A stretch of 64,000 nt of DNA from Ascarosepion bandense (GCA_037127315.1 JBBBDQ010001271.1:2398001-2462000), one strand, 5' to 3'; counted from the first letter of the stretch, positions 32,890-44,030 are shown. Numbers and translations: made by a program. Notes: a model not told the origin generated them from the letters alone.

Positions 32890-33960
32890 GTCTGAGAGAG
32901 TGGATTATCTCATGGGAGAATCTTATATGTTTTGTATTTTTTAAGATAGGAGTTATATAGGTTAAGATTTATAGGATGTTGACTGATATTGTCTTAGAAA
33001 TAGATGGTGTTAAGGTAGAAGCTGCTGCATGGTTCTGAGAAAAGATAACTGCAATCATATCTGAATTGGATGCTGTGTTAGAAGGCATCATTTTGGCTTC
33101 AAGGTGGGGAATGCATGATATCAAAATCCAAATCAGCTACTGCTCTTGGATGAGTAAATTCAGTAATTATTGTGAAGGTTGAATGGTTGAAGGAATGAAA
33201 ATATAAGAATCCTTCAAGAATTAAAATTATATGCAGGTTTAGATTAAGTTCAATGGAATGCTCATGGAGTCAGAGAAAAAATATAACTTTTGCTAAGATG
33301 AGGAAAATCTGGATCACAAAATATTGCAGAGTTGGCTGTTCAGTAGGTCGCAAGTAATTATAAATAGTCTACAAACCTCAAACTAAGTGTACAGAGAAGG
33401 GAAAAATTCAGGTGGAAAACATAGAAAAGATTGGGTATTTGATTTGATATATAATTTGTAAAGGTTATTGTGGACCTGGAAGATTAGTCATATGAAAAAA
33501 AGATTACAGAAACTGCACTCTAAATTACTGGCGTGCTGAATAGAATATCTTTGGAGAGGGACCTGGTAGTTGATGTTTTAATAGATGCTATTATCAACTT
33601 TAAGTGAGAACTGTTGAAACAGTTCATGTGTAGAATATAAAATTTTTTTTTTTTAAACAAATAATACAATTTGAAACAGATGCCATTGAACATGTAAGGC
33701 TATATCTGACTGAGGTGGTATTTTGGTACTTAGAAGGTGTCTCAAAGATCACTATTTAAGTATGAATGGCGATAGAGCTGACAGGCATTTGGGGAAGGAA
33801 GATGGACCTGTATTTTTCCAGATTAGGGATGAGATGTGGTTTCTAAATGTACATCATATATATCAGCAAAAGAGAAAAATGTTTTTCCATTCAATTGTGT
33901 GGCTCATCAATTTTAAATATTTTTATGAGTGCCAGCTTGTTGAATAATGAAGAGACTAGT
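32890..33960 (+). mobile_element. Ty3-like LTR retrotransposon pol relic (RNase H, integrase)
   Basis: No long open frame, but successive short frames line up with retroelement RNase H and integrase. ELDAVLEGIILASRWGMHDI (33063-33122) then, after a shift, SATALG-x-VNSV match the RNase H block. YCGPGRLVI (33461-33490) matches an integrase D-C-G-P block. LERDLVVDVLIDA with LLKQFM (33551-33630) matches the following integrase segment. A late piece around 33795-33880 (GPVFFQIRDEMWFLNV) is like the end of integrase. Stops and frameshifts are many, and I found no LTR. Superfamily assignment is tentative. Confidence 0.5.
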
Positions 33961-34327
33961 GATGACTGGTGAGAAGTTGATGAGGTAACTACTGCAGTCC
34001 AACAAAGATCACAGAGAGTGAGGTCTAATTAAGTGGACAAGTGACAATGGGAGGATATAATAAAGACTGAGCCATAGCTGTTAATCATAAATAAATGTAA
34101 CCAGAAACTTTTATTTTCACTTTTTTTTTTTTTTTGTTTTTATCTTCTCTTAGTTTGTTTATGGGTGCAGTGGTTTTTAGATCAATAGTGGAGGGGGTGA
34201 AATGAATGATGAATATTTTGGGTGGAGAGAAAAATAACTGATAAACTACACTGAATTAACAAATGTGTCTAGACAAATGGAGGTGAAAATATGTATTAAC
34301 ATAAGTTGGCATAAAAAGATCTTTTAT
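33961..34327. other. Unassigned sequence
   Basis: May contain more of the pol relic on its left. A T14 run lies near 34122. Nothing else recognised. Confidence 0.4.
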
Positions 34328-34599
34328 ATGCTATCGGGGAGCCGAGTTCCGAATTCCAGCTGAATTCATTGCATTCACTTATGCGCAAATACCCTTGGGA
34401 AAGGTATTAATCCATCTATTCCTCCCAGTTATGGGTTAAATAACAGGACAGATTAGGTTCTATAGCCTTGGTCAGCAACCAGTCTACTGTAGAAAGCAAT
34501 GGCAACCTACTGGATAATCTTTTGCCCAGTCAGTCATGTCTCTTTCGAGACATGATTGCCCAAGCGTGTATCATGTATGGTACTTAACTGACTGACTTG
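34328..34599 (+). mobile_element. tRNA-derived SINE, 5' part of head missing
   Basis: Begins at the B box (GAGCCGAGTTCCGAATTCC, one extra C) and is otherwise complete, with an intact tail hairpin at 34536-34555 and a terminal ACTGACTGAC. Confidence 0.85.
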
Positions 34600-34604
34600 T
34601 CTGA

Positions 34605-34950
34605 ATGTGATGATCATGGCTCTCCATAGCTTTTTCTTAGCACTAGGCAACATTTGTCCCCTTAATATCCCTCCTATTTATACTAACTTTTCAGGTAGTT
34701 TACTTGCTGTTTCTCTCTACCCCCATTGCCTTCAATATAACATGTGAATGTTAAATTCTCCAAGCTCACTTTTCTCATTATCTGCCCTCAGATTCTGAAT
34801 TGTTTCTTTGATTCTAATTATGTGTTCTTTCATTCCTGCTTTCCTTAAAACTTCCTCATTCTCCATATGTTCCATTAACTGCTTACTCAGCAACCTTCTG
34901 TAGAGCTAGATCTATTTTTCTTCAAGTCTAATCTTCCTCTATGAGATAAA
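34605..34950 (-). mobile_element. RTE-like LINE C-terminal fragment
   Basis: The + strand begins GATGATCATGGCTCTCCATA, the reverse of the xxWRAMI region. It continues with AACATGTGAATGTTAAATTC and TCATTCCTGCTTTCCTTAAA to about AGCAACCTTCTGTAGAGCTA (reverse of the WFYRR region). Immediately follows the SINE at 34328-34599. Confidence 0.7.
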
Positions 34951-35233
34951 GTTAGTGAATTTTTAAAATTCGGACACAATAGTTGTCATTCAGTGTGCTG
35001 AAATTATTACCTTTTCTCTCATATACTAGAACTGAGTCAGGGTTGATAAGCCTTAGAAAGCAAATCAATAAATAACAATAAAAAGAACTGTGGAACAATA
35101 TTCTGCTGTCAAAATCTAGGTTGGATTAAAAAATCTTAAAACCACTTGCTGAATGAATTCAACTCAGTAGAAGAAAACTGATATACATAATAACTGTTAT
35201 TTTTTTATTTATTCCTTATTTATTAATAATCAG

Positions 35234-36047
35234 CTATACATGGGATGGAGGAAATCACTTTGTGCTATACATGGGACGGAGGAAATCACTTTGTGCTATA
35301 CATGGGACGGAGGAAATCACTTTGTGCTATACATGGGACGGAGGAAATCACTTTGTGCTATACACGGGATGGAGGAAATCACTTTGTGCTATACATGGGA
35401 CGGAGGAAATCACTTTGTGCTATACACGGGACGGAGGAAATCACTTTGTGCTATACATGGGATGGAGGAAATCACTTTGTGCTATACATGGGACGGAGGA
35501 AATCACTTTGTGCTATACATGGGACGGAGGAAATCACTTTGTGCTATACATGGGACGGAGGAAATCACTTTGTGCTATACATGGGACGGAGGAAATCACT
35601 TTGTGCTATACATGGGACGGAGGAAATCACTTTGTGCTATACATGGGACGGAGGAAATCACTTTGTGCTATACACGGGACGGAGGAAATCACTTTGTGCT
35701 ATACACGGGACGGAGGAAATCACTTTGTGCTATACATGGGATGGAGGAAATCACTTTGTGCTATACATGGGACGGAGGAAATCACTTTGTGCTATACACG
35801 GGACGGAGGAAATCACTTTGTGCTATACACGGGACGGAGGAAATCACTTTGTGCTATACATGGGACGGAGGAAATCACTTTGTGCTATACACGGGACGAA
35901 GGAAATCACTTTGTGCTATACACGGGATGGAGGAAATCACTTTGTGCTATACATGGGACGGAGGAAATCACTTTGTGCTATACACGGGACGGAGGAAATC
36001 ACTTTGTGCTATACACGGGACGGAGGAAATCACTTTGTGCTATACAT
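35234..36047 (+). repeat. 31-bp minisatellite, 26 copies
   Basis: Unit CTATACATGGGACGGAGGAA + ATCACTTTGTG, 26 complete copies plus 8 bp. Every unit is 31 bp. Variation is almost confined to two sites, CA[T/C]GGG (16 T, 10 C) and GA[C/T]GG (5 T), plus one GACGAAGG unit. Both main sites are CpG in the C state. Since 31 is not a multiple of 3 and the unit has no forward stop in any frame, all three + frames stay open for about 270-310 codons, with a 31-residue period. I see no start context, promoter or family that would make this a real protein. Confidence 0.95.
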
Positions 36048-36459
36048 AATTCAGTTTCAAGAGAGACTAAAAAATAATTTTGTATCTTCTCTGCAGAATA
36101 ATTATTACTTTTACTTAACTAACTGGAAATCAATTAAAAAAAAGTTAAATAAAAAACAAAGACAAATAACTATTATGTTATAATTTTGTTTCAGAAAATT
36201 TAAATAGCAAACCTCAGCAGTACAACGAGAAAATAAAATCCATAATCTATCTAATCTTTTTGTAGACTATGCCTTTTGCATTTACAAACAGTGATGTCAG
36301 GAAATGAGCACTAACCATTTAAACACTCCATACTACATCCCAAATGCATCTCCCAATAGAATACACTGATTCTGTTTTCTCTCGTGAGACCACTGTACTG
36401 ATGATGAGGAAGTTTATGTTGATGACATAGGTATTCAAAGTTGGGATAAAAATGATTTT
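36048..36459. other. Unassigned sequence
   Basis: Nothing recognised. The array ends by a gradual loss of match (TATACATAAT). Confidence 0.45.
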
Positions 36460-37035
36460 GAACAGTAAATCAACGTCCTGTACCATTCGTCTATCCATGG
36501 AATACTGTTGTCATATCTGGTTGGATGCACCAGTTCTTCATCTTGAGGTTTGCAACAAAATCCAAAGAAGGATCTGCAATGTAATAGGTTCTGAACTGGC
36601 ATCTCGACTTCAGTTACTTTCTCGCTGATGTGATGTGGCTTACCTCTGTCTTTTCTAGAAATATAATCATAGCAACTGCTCTGACAAACTTTTTTCACAG
36701 ATGTCCCATCCACGTAAATTCAAAAGTACTATTATATTGACATCTATGTCCCAACCTTTTACCACTGAAATAAATAAATGTAACTGCCACTTCTACTCCA
36801 ACAGTTTCTTTTCTCACACTTCCTGCCTGTGGCACTTCCTTCCATTTACTTGCTTCCCTGATAGCTACAATCTCCAAAAAATTAAATGCAATGTCAACTG
36901 CCATCTATCTTATTGCATCCCATTCATTTTTTATCCTTTCAATACCCACCATACCCAGTCTTTTCTCTAACTGTAACCTTCTGCACATTAGTAGCAGTCC
37001 TGCTTTGCTTGGGGGAAAATGATTAAAAAAAGTGT
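36460..37035 (+). mobile_element. CR1/L2-like LINE, 3' fragment
   Basis: Includes a CCATGGAATACTGTTGTCAT region (equivalent to the IEYCCHIW block), AAGGATCTGCAATGTAATAG, then the frame MSHPRKFKSTIILTSMSQPF and FYSNSFFSHTSCLWHFLPF. It ends TTTGCTTGGGGGAAAATGAT and an A run. Several frame breaks. Confidence 0.8.
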
Positions 37036-37525
37036 GTGTTCTAAGAAATGTGATTCAAGAAACTGTTCCAAAATAAACTATGATCTGGAATTAGAATGAA
37101 ATCACTGATGGCATATACCCTGAATTTATTATAAAAATTCTATTTCAGGTATCCTCATGAATCAATCAGTTATAACAAATTGAGTATAGGAGAAAGAGTA
37201 AGTAGAAATTGAATAGACTGTGCCAGAGGATGTTTTGCTCAACCCCACGAACTGCTACAAGATAACAATTTTAACCTGAAAATTCAACTGATTTTAACAG
37301 CTTCATCAGACTTTCATATGGATGTCATGCAGGATACAAAACTCATTCAGAAATGTCTAAACTGTTAACCACATACAAATGCTTTCTAAAATCTATGGTA
37401 CGAATGACTGTGCATGTAGAACTAGATGGTTTTTGGCAAAGATCAACTTTCTTTGAACATTGGGAATTGGCACTACAGAATCACAAAGAACTGTACCAAA
37501 TAATAGAAACCACATCTATTAAGGA
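37036..37525. other. Unassigned sequence
   Basis: At 37268-37308 the minus strand has CTGATGAAGCTG...CAGTTGAAT, a hairpin with a hammerhead-like core. Otherwise nothing recognised. Confidence 0.45.
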
Positions 37526-38269
37526 CTAGCAGTATAGCCCGGCATTGCTCGGGTGTAATGAAAGCTTTAAAACTAATCCATGGTCCTGGAGCTCAGACTC
37601 TTTAGACGTTGGCACAAAAGACTAAAAAGCAATAGTTGTTTCCAGTTAAAATGAAACCAGAGACTGAAAGAAAAATGAATGAATGTAAGTCAAATTTTGA
37701 TTTCCTGGTATTGATATCAAATAAGTTTTTTTCATTGTAAAGTGAAGTTTGAAGGCTAAATAAGTCCTCTGAGTAAATGGTATCATGGCTGAGACTAAGA
37801 ACTACAATTATACCTACTTAGAGCCAAACCCAAAGCAAAAACTAAAATAAAAGGGGTGAAAAAACTACAGACATACAGGCAGATAAACAGACACACACAC
37901 AAACATCTCGCTTTTATATTTTTATATATATATATATATATATTATCGATTTTCTGCACTATTGTAAGTACTGCAACCTTGAAACTTCTGAATATCATTT
38001 CTTATGTCTTTGTTTATGTGTGTATCAAATGTGATTAAAATCAGATCACTCCTTCTATAACCCGATTTTTTTGATTATCGATTTTTCGATATTTATCAGG
38101 GGTGCCTCGACACAAAGCCTAGCTAAGAACACTTGCAGACGCTTATAGTACAACTGTGTAAATTTTCAGCCATTTCAGAGTCTATAGGTAACGGACACAC
38201 ACACACACATAAACACACACACACACACACATAAACACAGACAAAGTTCCATTTATAAATAAGTTTAGA
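37526..38269 (-). mobile_element. Non-autonomous Helitron, copy 3 (longest)
   Basis: Minus-strand element from A|TCTAAACTTATTTATAAATG at 38269 to CTAG|T at 37526, with the perfect CCCGAGCAATGCCGGG hairpin near the 3' end. At 744 bp it is longer than the other two. A stretch of about 150 bp around 37700-37860 has no counterpart in copies 1 or 2. Internal CA and TA microsatellites (37921-37943, 38198-38232) also differ in length. Confidence 0.85.
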
Positions 38270-38419
38270 TTGCCAATGGCAGCAATAACTAAAATGGGTA
38301 GCACATGTAACTGGAAGAGAATATAATGATGTAGTCAAGATGTTGACATTCCACAATACTTTAAATAAAAAGTTAGGCAGGAAACCATCATCAGTAGTGG
38401 AAAGAATGATAACTGCTAC

Positions 38420-38545
38420 TAGATATGAAAACCTGTTTTACTGAAAAATTGTTTTAAGAGAAAGATTTTATAACCTTTTTCCAAAAATAGTACTGGCCTG
38501 TCGATCAATGAGTGCTAAATATTTCCTTATAGGGAAATGACTAAT
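38420..38545 (+). repeat. Dispersed repeat G, partial copy 3
   Basis: Matches the right third of 3388-3700 (AAGAGAAAGATTTTATAA; AATATTTCCTTATAGGGAAA). Confidence 0.5.
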
Positions 38546-39365
38546 ACTACCATTACTATATCTAAATCAGTTCATATGTATCTTTCAATTGATTTCTGTC
38601 TGTCTGTTGCCTCATATCTATCTATCTATAAATGCTGGTTCATATATATCAATCTATCATGTTATAAATGCAACATAACTCTTTACTATCTTGTAAGTAT
38701 GAACAAAACTTTCAACAAAAAATTAATACACTAAGAAAAAATGTATAAAAGTAAATTTGTGTGTCATTATAAAAGAGAGATTTAAAAAAATCTTACATAA
38801 AAATAAATTTATCATGAATATACAAATAATGTTTAATTAAACTGAGTTTTCTTAGCAAAATTTATTTATTTCTGTTTTTATATTCTCTGCTTATTCTTGC
38901 ACAAAAATTGTAAAATTGTACTTACAGAAAATATTCCTTCATTTAAATTTCTCATGGTTTTTAAGAATGTGCAGCAATTTTTATAACATTGTATAGTTGC
39001 TGACAAAGGTTGAAGACTGGATCAACCAAAACACTGTGTTACAAACAACATGGATACAAATAAGAGATTTGAGCATCCAATCAATGTCAGTTAGACACAA
39101 AGAATAATTCAGTATCAGCCCTCATTCTTAAAATAGTTCTGCAAAACGTTGATTTTCTATTATCTTTGATTCTAGAGTTATTATTTGCAGACCAATCAAA
39201 GTCAAGTAATATTAATTCAATAATATATCTTTGATCTGCCATTTCAGGAATATTAGTCTGTTTATGACTCATTTTAATCTTCTCTGAAGCTTATGTTTCC
39301 TAAGATATCTGCTTTATATACTTGAGTGTAGTGCAATTCTTGTGATCAATTTTTATGCAGTAATA
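38546..39365. other. Unassigned AT-rich sequence
   Basis: Nothing recognised. Confidence 0.5.
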
Positions 39366-39549
39366 TAGTAGGCTCACACTATACACAGAACATAGTAGGC
39401 TCACACTATACACAGAACATAGTAGGCTCACACTATACACAGAACATAGTAGGCTCACACTATACACAGAACATAGTAGGCTCACACTATACACAGAACA
39501 TAGTAGGCTCACACTATACACAGAACATAGTAGGTTACACTATACACTG
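39366..39549 (+). repeat. 27-bp minisatellite, about 6.8 copies
   Basis: Unit TAGTAGGCTCACACTATACA + CAGAACA. The first six copies are identical and the last is diverged. The near-perfect identity points to recent expansion. The minus strand reads a nine-residue repeat, YSVSLLCSV, a by-product of the unit length. Confidence 0.95.
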
Positions 39550-39651
39550 ATAATTTTTTTAAGTTAAAAACAATCATGCATTTTCAGTAACTGTTTATAA
39601 ATTGTTTTTGGTGGGTTAAAATTTATGCATTTCAGTGACTATAATCTAACT

Positions 39652-40085
39652 CTATAGTTCCCAACCCCGGGGTAAATTACCCCAGTGGGGTAATGAGCCC
39701 ATATTTTGTGGGTAATGGATGTTTGGTTTGGGAAGAGGCAATCAGCTTATAATTTCACAGTGTCCTTGAAATGAAGACCAAGAAATGTAGCAACAACTCC
39801 TGAATAGCCCTTTCAGTCACAAAGCCAAGAATAAATAAACAGGCACTGGCACAGGCAATACAAGCTCAACACTCACATTAAGAATCACGACTAGGTTACG
39901 GCTATTATATCTCTGATTATTATAGATTGATACTATTGTATTGAATAATTTCCATTAACTTTGTCTGCTTTTGATGTATGAAAATATAATTACTTCTTTT
40001 CCTACGGGTATTTGTTTATTGGGGTAATGAATAATAGTGAAATTGTATTTTGGGGTAATTGCAGCAAAAAGGTTGGGTACCTATG
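39652..40085. mobile_element. hAT-type MITE, 434 bp
   Basis: Terminal inverted repeats CTATAGTTCCCAACC (left) and, reversed, CATAGGTACCCAACC (right). An 8-bp target duplication, ATCTAACT/ATCTAGCT, flanks it (39644-39651, 40086-40093; one difference). Eight-bp duplications and a GTTCCCAACC-type end are characteristic of hAT elements. GGGGTAAT occurs several times near the ends. No transposase. Confidence 0.8.
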
Positions 40086-40134
40086 ATCTAGCTGGTAGGC
40101 TTATATTTTAAAAGTGTCTTTGGATAATTTTAAC

Positions 40135-40545
40135 AGCACAAGTAATTGAACAATCTCATCAAAGAGGAAAAAAACTGAAAGCAACTGAAACGTGGTTCTA
40201 CGGATGGATGCTGCAGATATCATGGATTGAGAGCATGCAAGCAATGATGAGGTTTTTGGAAAAGATGAAAATGAAAAGGAAACTAATACTGAACATCTGG
40301 AAAGGACAGCCAAAGTTCCTGGGACAAGTAATGAGGAAAGAGGGATTGAAGAATCTGATACTCACAGGTCAGATAAAAGAGACAGGAGAAAACAGCGTGT
40401 AACATACTTGATGAGCAAGTGGATGACAGATTGGGCTTTTTGGTTTTAGTGTAACAGAAGAAAGCATGCTAAGTGCAATCAGGAATAGGGAGACATGGAA
40501 GGCCATGATCACCAACATCCTGAAAGGAAATGGTACATAAAAAAA
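40135..40545 (+). mobile_element. RTE-like LINE C-terminal fragment
   Basis: Reads ATETWFYGWMLQISWIES, then after a shift IWKGQPKFLGQVMRKEGLKN. It ends with an ETWKAMITNILKG-like phrase and AATGGTACATAAAAAAA. The frame is open over about 60 codons but lacks the RT. Confidence 0.75.
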
Positions 40546-40889
40546 GCTCCCTCAGTCTACCTATCATAGCCAAAATTCTTTCTTTTAGTTTCAGCATGAA
40601 CTGTGTTTTTCTAACCATTTTGAGATAACTTTGTACAAAAAAGAATGTTCATATTTTTACTATAAAATTTGTCCAGGATGAGGCCCAGTACTGCATTAAT
40701 TAACTGTGGTAGGCATACTAGTATTAGTTGCATTATACACAAGCTATATGATGAAAAATTCAGGTTTTTCCTAAAAAATATGTGGAGGTCAGAGAAGTAC
40801 ATACAGTACACTGAATCAACTTGCTAATAAGCTAATTTGTGAAAATTATCTATCAAATTGCTGTTACACAAAATCTTTTTGAAAAACAA
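40546..40889. other. Unassigned sequence
   Basis: Nothing recognised. Confidence 0.45.
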
Positions 40890-41345
40890 TCACAAACTTA
40901 TCCAAATTTCTATCATGTAATAAATATGGTTTTCTTTAGTCAGACAAATAACCACTTCTTTGGGGTAATTATCAAAATGTTTCAGCTCCTATCTGGCCTT
41001 CTTCAGGTGTTTCCACATTCATCTTGAATGGGAATCTTGAACCAAACTCTTTATTTAACCTATGGGGGCAAATTTTTAATACAACTTAGTAGTTGTCCGT
41101 CTTGTTTCCATTAAATATGTGTCTGTGCTACTGGGCCCAGGAATTGAACTCACATTTAAGACAAAAACAAAAAAAAATAGGAACAATCTAAACCTGTAGA
41201 TTAAATAAAGAATTAATTTTGAAGTTCCTTAAAGATTACCTGCAACAACAGACCCCTGAAAAAGGTTGGAAAAGAACAACACCTGAAACACTGTAATGAT
41301 GACAATAAAGATGAAGATATTAGTCTGAATGTAAATAATAAAATG
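40890..41345. repeat. Fold-back repeat F, copy 6
   Basis: Left arm 40905-41070 and right arm 41195-41340 are imperfect inverted copies. The left arm carries (minus strand) CTGAAGAAGGCC...GCTGAAAC; the right arm carries (plus strand) CTGAAAAAGGT...ACCTGAAAC. Confidence 0.7.
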
Positions 41346-42439
41346 CATCAATACTCAGCATATGTGCAAAACATTCTTTGTTTACATCTATCAGGTAAAT
41401 AAAAATTTTAAGCTGTGTATTTTTAATCAATATATATTTGTGAGGATAAAATAAAACAGAAACTTTCTTTCCAGACTTATCAGCTTAAAAACAGTTTCAC
41501 AAGATTTTGAGAGGTACAGATGTATGAATTAAAATGACTTGAGGCTAACACCTGCAAGCCAATGTTTTTGTACCTCATAGTTTTCCTAAAAATTCTGGAA
41601 AGCAAGAAACAATAAAAAAAGCCTTTCTTTTCTGCCATTGTACTCCAAAAGAGCAATGAGCAATGGCTATTTGCCAATTACCCCATTACAGGCAGCAGAA
41701 GCATTATCTTTTATCTGATGTTTTAAAAGCTGTGAATGAAAACACAGGCAGTCACTTAAATTAGCTACATTTATGAATAACTGTCAAGCAATTTTGCTAG
41801 CTTGCATAAAACATAGAAACATTTTGATTTCAAATAACCTGGCACTAAATTATCTATTTTTCATCTGATATTATGGGTGTCATTAAAGATGTGGATTATT
41901 GGGGTCAAAAGAGGAAGGAAGGAGAAAATATTTTTCTTTGTAGATTTATTTTACAAAAATATGAATAAAAACATACCTCATAAATCACTGAAAAATGCTT
42001 TTATAAATCTATTTTGTGTATACATATATATATATATTCTCAGATGTAATCTGTAGAAAAGACAAAGCAAATAAAAAAGAGACAAGAGGAAAACTGTAGT
42101 TAGTCAATGCAAGGAAATCAAAATGATTTTATTTTGCACATTGTGCAAAATGAATTTGTTTTGATTGCTTTGAAAAAGTCTGTCAGATAACAAAACTAAG
42201 TACAATTTTCTTCTTGTCTCTTTTTTATTCACACATACACACACACATTATATATATATATATATATATATAACCCTCCAATAATAAAACTACTTCATAT
42301 TCAATGCAAAACAAAAATAATATTCGAAAATAGAAAAGCTGTCTGACAATCCAAAGGGATTAAAAATATATATTGTTCTGCTAACTATCACAACTACAGT
42401 AAAAAAGAATTTTCCTAAACTTAACATTTGTCAAAATTA
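41346..42439. other. Unassigned AT-rich sequence with TA runs
   Basis: (TA)n tracts at 42022-42037 and 42245-42271. Otherwise nothing recognised. Confidence 0.45.
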
Positions 42440-42665
42440 CATCCATAATGATAAAAGACTTAATCAATAAAAACAAAACAATCAATCAAAACTTGAAGGA
42501 AGAATTTACACTATTAATAGCAAGGATTGCCAGAAAGAATATATTGGAAAAATCTCAAAACGTTTAGGTAAAAGTATATAAACACAAAAGAGACATTTTA
42601 AAAAAACAACATATTAAATGTATTAGTTGCTCACTGCAAGATAACTGACCGCAATTTTAAAATAA
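42440..42665 (+). mobile_element. Penelope-like element GIY-YIG relic, type 1
   Basis: From about 42500 the + strand reads GRIYTINSKDCQKEYIGKIS and then KRLGKSI, a stop, and a THKR piece. IY followed at the usual distance by YIG, the Cys between them and the downstream Arg are the signature of the GIY-YIG nuclease found at the C-terminus of PLE proteins. Upstream frames are too broken to follow. Confidence 0.55.
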
Positions 42666-43054
42666 AAATGCTACACTAATTAAAAGATGAAACAATTTGC
42701 TAAGATGAACATTTTTGGAAAGTGCTTTTATCACTAGTTCATTCACAGTAAATTTGCATCAAGGTTCTAACAGTGTTTCATCACTCTTGGCAGATCTGTT
42801 ATCGCAATAAGGAATATTTAATAACAAAGATGATGGATACAGAAAAAAAAGAATCTAAATAAAAGAATTTTTTCTGAATTCTCAGTGGTTCTCATTTTGT
42901 GCTCAGGTGTCATTGCATCAACATAGACAAACCTAGTCGATGAAATCCTGAAAGAATGAAATGTGTCATACAAAAAGTTTTTCCACTTTGTCATACATCT
43001 TTTCTTCAAAACTATCCTTGATATAGGAAAATTTATATATTGTTATTGCATACA
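42666..43054. other. Unassigned sequence
   Basis: Nothing recognised. Confidence 0.45.
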
Positions 43055-43616
43055 TATAGGGTTTTTGAATAACTTTGACTGAATTTAAATGTGAATTAAG
43101 TCTAAGAATCTAATGATTTTTTTTCAATTTCTTTCAGATTTAACAACTTCAGTCTTTGGCAATTTCAACCATGGAAAGATTAACAATCAAACAATGTATT
43201 AAAGTTATTAAAGCCTATTGCAAAAATGGATGTTCAAGCAAGAAGTTCCCAGGTTGCATCTTTTCTCGAAACAGTGATGTCAGTTGGCCACCATAATTAT
43301 GTGACTTGACACCTTTAAATTTCTTCCTTTAAAGTCATCTCAAAAGTAAGGTCTATGCCAGCAAGCCAACACAATTAAATGGCTGAAGGATGAGATAATA
43401 AGCTATATTAGTAAGATTGAGGAACAACGATGCAGAGACGTCATCAACAATTTTGACCATCAATCGAAGCCTTGGCAGACATTTGGGTGATATGATATTT
43501 CACACATAGTTACCATAACTCAAGTAACATAATTCAATAGTGAAATCAATAAAATTTCACCAATAACACTGTTTTATTTAATGGTAACTGATCTGTCTTA
43601 ATGGAACACCCCATAT
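43055..43616 (+). mobile_element. Tc1/mariner-superfamily element, internally deleted
   Basis: Ends are similar inverted sequences (left TATAGGGTTTTTGAA; right, reversed, ATATGGGGTGTTCC) in a TA context. The coding frame starts at 43171, MERLTIKQCIKVIKAYCKNG, a helix-turn-helix start. After about 15 codons it jumps to VSWPP-x-LCDLTPLNFFL, the last part of a DDE transposase, followed by LKSKVYASKP and, after a shift, RDVINNFDH. The whole central catalytic part is missing and there are in-frame stops, so this is a MITE-like deletion derivative. Confidence 0.65.
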
Positions 43617-43844
43617 ATGTGTAGGTGTGCATGTGTGTGAAAGACTTTCATTTTGTTTTTCAATGTATGAGGATACAGCAGCTCAGTTCTTAGAACCAAA
43701 CAGCCGGATTATCCATATATATGATTTGGTTATAGTGGTGAAGGCACATGCAGAACTAACCACACTTTTTGGAAGAGCTGAATACAGAGTACTGGTCACC
43801 AAGCTAATTTCCTTAGGGTTTAAATTCAGAGTTGTCTTCCTAAA

Positions 43845-44030
43845 AGAGCAGCCACCCAAGGCTATAGGACTCAATCTGTCCTAGTATTTACCTATAGCTG
43901 GGGAAGAGATGGGTTCATACCTTTCCTAGGGGTATTAACACAAAAGTGAATGTAATGAAGTTTAACTGGAATTCAAACTTGGCTTTCAGATTCCTCAACC
44001 CAAGCTGTTATCCATTACACCACTGTGCCT
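43845..44030 (-). mobile_element. tRNA-derived SINE, head and body
   Basis: Reverse orientation: AAGGCTATAGGACTCAATCT, CCTAGGGGTATTAACACAAA, then the head with GGAATTCAAACTTGGC (B-box region) and TTATCCATTACACCACTGTG (reversed A-box region). The 3' tail is missing. Confidence 0.75.

Noticed and set aside
35234..36047. CRISPR array
   Set aside because: Units are head to tail with no spacers, and the sequence is clearly an animal genome.
35240..36183. Three overlapping frames of about 270-310 codons as genes
   Set aside because: They are readings of a 31-bp tandem repeat without stops. No start context or flanking coding signal supports translation.
43627..43884. 85-codon + frame
   Set aside because: Its second half is the antisense of a SINE, and the rest has no resemblance to a protein.
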